From Sodiomyces alkalinus F11 (lineage: Eukaryota > Ascomycota > Sordariomycetes > Glomerellales > Plectosphaerellaceae): a DNA stretch of 64,000 nucleotides. Every line of letters starts with the position of its first letter. The first letter of the stretch is position 1. This document shows, one piece after another, positions 57,200 to 64,000 of this stretch. The stretch is taken from positions 504,430-568,429 of the forward strand of contig NW_021167080.1 in NCBI RefSeq assembly GCF_003711515.1, read 5' to 3'. A program made the translations under genes and the position numbers. The notes below the pieces were generated by a model, which had not been told where the DNA came from, made no database searches, and saw nothing but the letters and a program-made list of their open reading frames with translations.

Positions 57200-60100
57200 T
57201 TCGCTATACGTGAATAGCGCGTGGTTACCTCGGGTAACTTACTTTCCTTATTCGGCGCCTAATAAGGCTACGGGGCTATATCAGAGCCCCTTAAAGGTTC
57301 TTTACTCCGAGTATTCTTTAACCTATCTATTCCTTTAACGTCCCCCGGCTTAAGGGTTTTATCCGGCGTTATCCCTTTTATCTTAGCTCGTAGTGTCTTT
57401 AAGGCCCTTTATCCTGCCTTAAAGGCTTCGACTATTTCTAGTACGTCTATCGCTTCCTTTAGTATCTATATATTCTAATAACTTAGCTAGCCTTTCCACC
57501 GAATTAGGTACTCGGTACGAGGCTTACCTCGCCTTTTCCGGGTAATTCTTTTATCCAGGATAGCGTTAATCTTATAGTACTCGTATAGGTCTCGCTATTT
57601 ATGCCCGTTATTATCCGGGTTACCGGGGCGAACCGGATTACCGTTAGTTTCCCTACCCGGGAACGGGTCCGATCCTAGTACCCGTGCTAGCTAAAGATAG
57701 GTGATACTAATAACGGGGTAGACGTTAAGTATAGCGGGGAGATCTAAATAGTATACTAGCGGTAAGACTTACTCCTTAACCTTAAACGGGCTTATTTATT
57801 ACTAACCGAGTTTAGTGGACGGCTTACTAGGTAGCGAGTAGCTATACCTAAGCTTAACAAAGACGAAGTCCCTTAGGGCGAACCGAATACTACGATGCTT
57901 CTTATCGTATAGCCTTTTTATATATATCTAAGCTAAGGCGATAGATAGTTTAGCGTTTTCCTGAAAAAGTTCTCGGGCGAACTACGGGTTAGTATCTCCG
58001 ATTATATTAAGGGGGCTATTAGTTCGGACACCGTATAGTAGTTCGTTTAGCGAGTAGCCCAGGACTTCGCTAAAGGCGGTATTTAGGTTAAACTATAGGG
58101 CGATAATACCCTTCATCTATAGGACGTCCGGGTAAGTAGCGAGGAATATACGAATAGCGATTTCGACTATCTAGTTCTTTCGTTCTAATAGCCCGTCTAT
58201 CTACGGGTGCTATACTATTAAGAACCTAAGTAGTATACCAGCTTCCTTCTAAAGTGCCGTCTAAAGGGCTAATAAAAACTTAGGGTTATAATCCGAGATA
58301 ATACCTTTAGGGATACCTTAGTTACTAAGCTAGAGGAATTAGAAGAGGATATAAGCCTATTCCTCCGCCGTGTAGGTGCTATAGCTAGGGATAAGAAGGG
58401 TAGCCTTCGTGAACTTATCCGTTACCGTGAGGAGGGAGTCGAATAAAGGAAACCCCTCCCTTTACTAAGGAGAACCGGCTAAGGGCACCTCGGGTAAGCC
58501 GATAATAAAGTCTATAGCGATAGTATAGAATAGGTTAGGGGGAATTATAATTAGCTATATCTTACTAAGCGGGCGCTAGCAATTAGTCTAATTAGTAGCG
58601 CACGTTAAGTAGTTAGCGATATAAGACTCGATTTTCTTACGGAGCTTAGGAATAGCGAATCGGCTAACTAACTCGTACTAGGTTCGCTTAACGCTAAAGT
58701 GGTGGCGCTCGTTATAGGCGGCCTAAATAAACTCCTAATATAAGGAGAAAAGGATATAGAGGCGACGCTTCCCGCTTTATTCTAAGTAATAAAGGAGCCC
58801 TTTATCTAACTCGAAAGGGATTTTAACCGGCGAATTATAGTTCTATAGCTAAGTAAGGATAAGTCCTTATTTAGTATTATTAGCATAACTATCGCTAATT
58901 CTTTATTATAGGTTAGCGTTTATCTTAAGCTTAGAGAAGTGATAAATAGCCTAATCGCGCTAAATCCGTTCTAGCTCGCTATTATCTTCCGCTTCCGGAG
59001 GATCCGTTATAGATAGCCGTAGAAGGGCATCGGCTATAATATTTATTTTACCGGGGATATACCGATAATCTAACTAAAACTAGCTAAGGAAGTCCGAGGA
59101 GAGGATAAGCTTTATATTTAGCCGGGTCTTATCGGTGCTAGATAGCGTAATCGACTTTATAATTCCGACGGTGGCGGTATAATCCGTGAGAATAATAGTC
59201 GGATTATAATAGGCGGACTATATAATAGTCCGGGTCTTACGAACGGCCTATACTAAGCAGGTAATCTTTAATTCGGTTAGCTAGTACTTTTGCTTAGCGG
59301 TATTAAGGCCCTTACTAATATAGAGTACCGCACGGATAAGGGTCTTACTAATAATACCCTTAATAAGCTATTTAGTTTTATTAACGAGTTAGAATAGTAT
59401 AGCTAAGAACCCGTGCTCCTTAAAGGCGTTTAGTTAGATAAAGAGGATCTTTCCTGGGTTATAATAGAAAAGGTAGACCTCGGAGGTAAGAGCGCCCATA
59501 ACGTCCTTAAACGACGCTAGTTCTTCGGCCGTGAGTTCGAATACCGTTTATTTAGTATAGGCCTTACGGGCTTGCCCCTTATCTTTTCCGAGCTAATAAG
59601 CTTCGGCGAGTAGAGTAATCTTACATCGTTAAAGGGAGGTAATTCGGTGGGCGAACCTCGGAATAAGGTGCCGTAGCTATCCGGTTATACTAATCTATTA
59701 CTTAAGCGATTAGAGCGATATCGGTGGATAGATCCTTTATAGGGCTTTGGTGCGTTCCTTCGTGTTAGAGAGGCCTAAAACGTCGACCTTAAATCCTAGG
59801 AGCTAGACTTATAGGTAACCGATAAAGGATTTACCCGGGGAGATAAAGATCCGCTTCTAATTAAATAGCGATAGGACGGTTTTTACATATTAGGCGTGTT
59901 CCTTTTCGGTGTCGGAGGCCACGATAATATCGTCGATAAAGGCGGCGGCGAATATCTTATACGGTCGAAGTAGCTTATCTATATAGCGTTAGACGTAGGC
60001 TAGTAAATTACGGAAGCCTATAAGCGTGACCTTTAAACGTTCCTATCCCCGATATAAGATAATAGTAAACCTTTTACGGTACGGCTTATACACCGGGAAT

Positions 60101-61400
60101 TAGTAGAAGAAGGCTCGGGCGTTAACGGAGATAAACTTCTTCCCCTAAAGGCGGCGGATCACCTCGTCTTATAACGGTATCGGGTACGCGTTAGGAATAG
60201 TGACTTTATTCAGGGTATAGAGCTTAACTATTATCCGGCCCTTATGTTTCCTGTTTAGGGTTCGCTATATAATAAATACTAGGGCTCCGAATAGTATAGG
60301 CTATATTAGCCACTCTATTCGTCCTTACTTATAGAGTTCGTCGAGGGTCTTATCTAAGAACTTTTAATCGTCGCGACTAAGGGGGTATAGCTTCTAGCTA
60401 ATCTTCTGATTATACTATCCGTCGATTAAAGGGACCTTTATATATTCCTCGGGAGGTATATCGATAACGCCTTAGTCGGTCTAAACCTTCGGATACTTCT
60501 CGACGATCCTACTAAACCGGGGTACGAAGCAGTCGCTATACCGGTAGATCGTTACTCCCTCTTTAGTAATCTCCGTATAGGCGTCCAGGCTTTTAGCGAT
60601 ACCTAGCTTACCTTCGGGAGTGATATATCTACGGAAGATATCCCCTTCGCCCTTAGCGGGCGGTTCTTCCTCTATACGCTTAAGTAGGATATCTTAAGCG
60701 TTATCGCGGTCGGTATACTAATACCCGTCCGCGTAGAATAGCTCTATATAGCCTAGCTTAATACCTCGTACGATAACTAATAGCCGGTCGTCGGCGTTAA
60801 AAATAGGCACTATAGCTTAATCGCTAAGGATAATGTTCGGGGAGCCTTCTATATCCGGAAAAGACTCCAGGGAGTTAAGGCTAATATCGGGTTTATTAAT
60901 CGGTATAAACCTATACACTAGTGGCAGAATAATTAAGCGTTTAGCAGCCTTAAGTCTCCGCTGGATTAGAGAATATTTAGCGAATACCCTTATAGGAACC
61001 GTTAGATCTTAGTAGGCGCTAATACGAATAGCTTCCTACGTGTTAAGGATATCTAGACTATTAGGATAATTAAACTCCTATCCTAGGAGAAGACCGGCGT
61101 TAAGCTTAGGTACGACCTAAGCCCTAATATATAGGCGGCTAATCTTCGTCTTATCACCTACTATACCTCGAACTAGTATAGTAAAGGTAGCCTATCCTAG
61201 GGTCTTTATCGATCCTATACCCTATAACACGGCGTATTTAGTGGAATCGATATACTTATCGGGGAATCGACTAAGGAGCGGCTAGCTTACCACGTAGCGG
61301 GAGGCTCCTAAGTCGATGTAAATATCGAACGGCGCGCCTATAGGGGAACCACGGGCTTGGATCCGGGCGTACGTGTACCCGTAGAGACTATTCGAGGGAT
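57200..61400 (-). pseudogene. Element A pol (protease, RT, RNase H, integrase, chromodomain)
   Basis: On the minus strand, protease FDIYIDLGASRYVVS lies near 61,290-61,330. RT spans about 60,480-59,600, with NARAFFY, TIILYRG and the catalytic box AAFIDDIIVAS at about 59,910-59,945 (both Asp kept). RNase H at about 59,480-59,000 includes KYXLTELKITCLV, IILTDYTATVGII and YIPGKINIIADALLRL. Integrase spans about 58,750-57,700, with ATLLIPSYSTYTAEE, PKGIISDYNPKFL and ERKN. The chromodomain at about 57,600-57,450 reads INAILDKRI, RGKPRTEYLIRWKGW. Stops are RIP-type. Confidence 0.88.
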
Positions 61401-61499
61401 CCCTGACTTCCTAGATAGCGCCGTTAATTAGCGGCGAGTCCTATCCGTCCTGCCTCTCTAATTAGTACGGTTAAAAGCAGGTCTTCTCGTATCGGATAG

Positions 61500-63760
61500 T
61501 CTTTAGATTTAATCTTATAGATTAGTGGTATTTACTATACTCTCGGCGTACTTAGTAGAGATCGGTATACTTAGACACGAATCCGGGTTTATCGGCGACC
61601 TAGTATAGTTAATCGCCCCGCTTATTTTCCGTGTTATCCTTATCCTCGGATTCTATAGAACCCTCGGAGTTTACCTTAGTATAGTAGTACTCGTTCTCGG
61701 GCTCTATATCGGTATTATCTCCGAATATAGGCTTAGTAGTAGTCCTTTCGGCGGAGGCGTTAACCTAGTCTCGGGGTCGGTCCTGGCGATAGTCCCTATA
61801 CCGACGGTCGGACTACTTCTTAGCGTTATTAGTTTAGAGTCGCTGACCCTTATTATTAGTGAAACGATTAGCGTTTAGCGCTAGTAGCGCGCGATTTTCG
61901 CTCTAGCGACGGAACTAGCTTAGTCCCGGGGAGCGACGGTTAGGCTAAGGTATACGGTAACGCTCGGGCGTCGGGCTAGAGTATCGGTTATAATACTGCG
62001 GAGTAGGCTACTAAACTACTATAACCGGTAGCGGAGCGTTATACGTTCCGCGGTCGGTCTTAGTAAGGTTATATCGGTTAACGAGCTAGCGTTAGATTCC
62101 CTGCGTATAGTTCTGATACTATCCCGGTATTAGACTAGCTAGGTTATCTATAAAGTCGGCCTGCTTTATTTCGGGTCCCGGGCAAACTATTATCGCTATT
62201 AGGTTAGCGTCTAGCTTATCCTAAACGATAGATAGGTACTTCCCCTTCGGTTTATCGGCTACCTTAGCTAATCGGATTACTCCGTCGGTAAACACGCGGA
62301 GGTCACGGCGGTTAATAACGTCTTTTAGGGTATACTTTTCTCGGCGTAGCTTATATTCGGCTTCTTCGCACGGGAGTCGGAACCGTCTTTTAAGAGCGTC
62401 CTTTTAGTCTTTTAGGGTGGTTTACTAGTTATAGAATATACGGTTACCACTATCTAGACTTATAAACTATTTAGAGGCCTTGCTTAGAATGTATCGGGTG
62501 ATACCGCGCGGAAGGGCCTCGCGATACCCGGCGCTTAGGCCGGCGTACTGCTTTATAGCGTCCGTGAAATAAAACACGTCTAGGAAAATAAGCTTAGTTC
62601 CTTTAGTGCGGACGTCCTAGCTTATAGTGAAGTATATCGGCGGGTCGAAATATCCGAGGTTATCCGCCTTAAAGCGGTGCTAGAGCTACTACGGCTACGC
62701 CCCGCGCTAGCGCTCCCCGATAATAGCGAGTAAGTCGGATTAGCGTATATACGTCTAATCTCCGCCCGTAAGGGGCGGCTAAGTCGGCGGCTATATCGGC
62801 GGCGGAGGAGGAGGAGAAGGCGTCTTATCCTATTATCCGCCGCTATAGCGAGCGTCTTATCGGCTAGGTCCGGGTACGCCCGTGCTAGATACCGTGCCCT
62901 CGGAGTCGACTAGATAGTCGGCCGAAAAGGCACGGCTAGGGGCGTTAGACGTTTAGTATTCTATAGCGATCGAATAGTGGGTAATAGTCTTAGTAGGAGA
63001 TACGTAGGATACGGGCGATTAGTATAAGGAGGATTTATTAAAGGAGTATATTAGTTCCTCCTCCTTAATTACCGGTTCTTTATCCGTTATCTTTATAGTG
63101 GGACGGATCAGGAGTATAGTGGGTTTTATTATAGTGAATAACGGTTCCCCTGGCTCCCCCGTGGTCTTAAGACGACGTAGACTACTTAGCTCTTATATAC
63201 TAAGCCCTATCGTGGTAAGCTGGGTAAGGCTAGGCCCGGCAGAGCTCTTTACGATACGGCTAAGTTTAATTAGGTTAGCTTTAAACCTAGTTTAGGGAGT
63301 AGGACTAGCGGTAAATAGTCGGATAGGCTACTTCCCCTTAAAGTCGCGGAGTTCTCCTATTATCGTTAGGATCTCCCTATAAGCAGGTTCTCTATTAAGC
63401 TATTTTTCGAACGCGTCCACGATATCGTCCGGTATTCGGACCTATTTCTTTAGGTAGGATACTCCGATCGCGAAATTCTTCCTCTTAAGGTTAGGCCGCT
63501 TACGCCGGCGGTTCCCGGAGCGTGTATAGCCCTCCTAGCTATATTAAGTAAAGCTATATCTTTAGCCGTGAGGAGATTAGCAATAAGCTCCGGGTAGTCG
63601 TCTAAGAACTTAATAAGGGTTTTCGCGCTTTTAGCGTTTCGCGGATAAGGGGAATCGTCGGGGAGGTTTACGTCGGTTATAATAGCGGAGCGTGGGTTCT
63701 ACGTTAGGTTCTTATTAGCGAGGTCGGTATAGTCGCTGAGCCTACGTACGAGTAGCAGAT
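61500..63760 (-). pseudogene. Element A gag
   Basis: Minus-strand frame upstream of the protease. A nucleocapsid knuckle remnant lies near 61,570-61,600 (ADKPGFVSKYTD, Cys/Trp lost). The Arg/Asn/Asp-rich run before it (SDRRYRDYRXDRPRD) is typical of gag. The N-terminal part near 63,300-63,650 reads LDDYPELIANLLTAKDIALL. Frame limits are approximate. A + strand open frame at 63,098-63,295 is a shadow. Confidence 0.65.
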
Positions 63761-63779
63761 CGTAGTCCTTATATACTCC

Positions 63780-64000
63780 ACGCCTTAGTCTAGCGAAGGA
63801 GAGGCGTCTTCGCCTAGCGCGCTAGCAGTTGTAATAGTTCCGTCGGTATACTATATACCTATTTAGTTTTAGTATACGTAGTTCGCGACGGCGACCGCTA
63901 GTATACTACGTGCCTATTTAGTTTTAGGATACGTAGTTCGCGCCGTCAAAGGCGGCTACGCCTAGCACGCTAGCGTTCGCTTAGTAAACCACGTGTCTAT
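63780..64000 (-). repeat. Leader segment of element A shared with B
   Basis: The reverse complement aligns with 4950-5110. It contains two tandem copies of a block of about 95 bp with CTATTTAGTTTTAG(T/G)ATACGTAGTTCGCG. It probably lies just downstream of the 5' LTR. Confidence 0.75.

Larger units (their letters stand above)
54475..64000 (-). mobile_element. Ty3/gypsy chromovirus A (minus strand), 5' end beyond the window
   Basis: A nearly complete chromovirus read on the minus strand: leader near 64,000, gag, protease, RT, RNase H, integrase, chromodomain, an extra frame, then the 3' LTR at 54,475-54,822. It inserts into C3 next to CTACC; the second copy of the target duplication cannot be seen. 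Its leader matches element B just inside the 5' LTR of B, so the 5' LTR of A should begin roughly 80 bp past the end. It is RIP-mutated. Confidence 0.9.

Noticed and set aside
1..64000. A Starship captain, NRPS/PKS cluster or other large system
   Set aside because: No tyrosine-recombinase, synthase or NLR motif was seen on either strand; only the ferric reductase hints at cargo.

Overview
The window looks like a gene-poor, transposon-packed part of a filamentous ascomycete (Pezizomycotina) chromosome. The signs are short spliceosomal introns (77-87 bp), a typical fungal ferric reductase, Tad-type LINEs, chromodomain Ty3/gypsy elements, and heavy repeat-induced point mutation (RIP). Outside one island the DNA is depleted of CpA/TpG and rich in TpA. 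Coding frames of mobile elements can still be read there, but TAG/TAA stand where Gln/Trp codons are expected, Cys codons have become Tyr and active-site Asp has become Asn. A Sordariomycete (perhaps hypocrealean) host is a guess.

Layout. 1-4507 and 9755-about 10,200: one Ty3/gypsy chromovirus (G1, + strand) split by a 5.2-kb LTR element (B, 4513-9749; 361-bp LTRs, target duplication GTGGA). B has no recognisable pol and one long unknown frame. 10,200-13,350: degenerate sequence with one unidentified minus-strand frame. 13,355-15,213 and 20,283-23,347: two Tad-like LINE fragments, head to head, around a Ty1/copia remnant (E). 23,348-29,062: 5'-truncated copia element (C1). 29,063-31,950: an AAT microsatellite and unidentified RIP-mutated sequence.

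About 31,950-38,870 is an unmutated island with three intact genes: a conserved-looking protein of unknown function (+), a two-intron ferric reductase/NADPH oxidase-like flavocytochrome (-), and a one-intron short-chain dehydrogenase (-). Nothing in the sequence proves that they act together. The two minus-strand genes are tandem and the unknown gene converges on the reductase.

38,772-40,085 is an inverted-repeat element with a roughly 68-bp minisatellite inside and a 95-bp assembly gap. From 40,086 to the window end lies a nest. Copia C3 sits in the right arm of the inverted repeat. Copia C2 (40,105-52,531) sits in the 5' LTR of C3. Copia D (40,870-46,972) sits in the gag of C2. A minus-strand chromovirus A (54,475 to beyond the end) sits in C3 pol. 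A and B are related: they share LTR ends, 5' leader sequence and a 3'-proximal accessory frame that I do not recognise. This frame is the best candidate here for something undescribed. No rRNA, tRNA or CRISPR array was recognised by eye.
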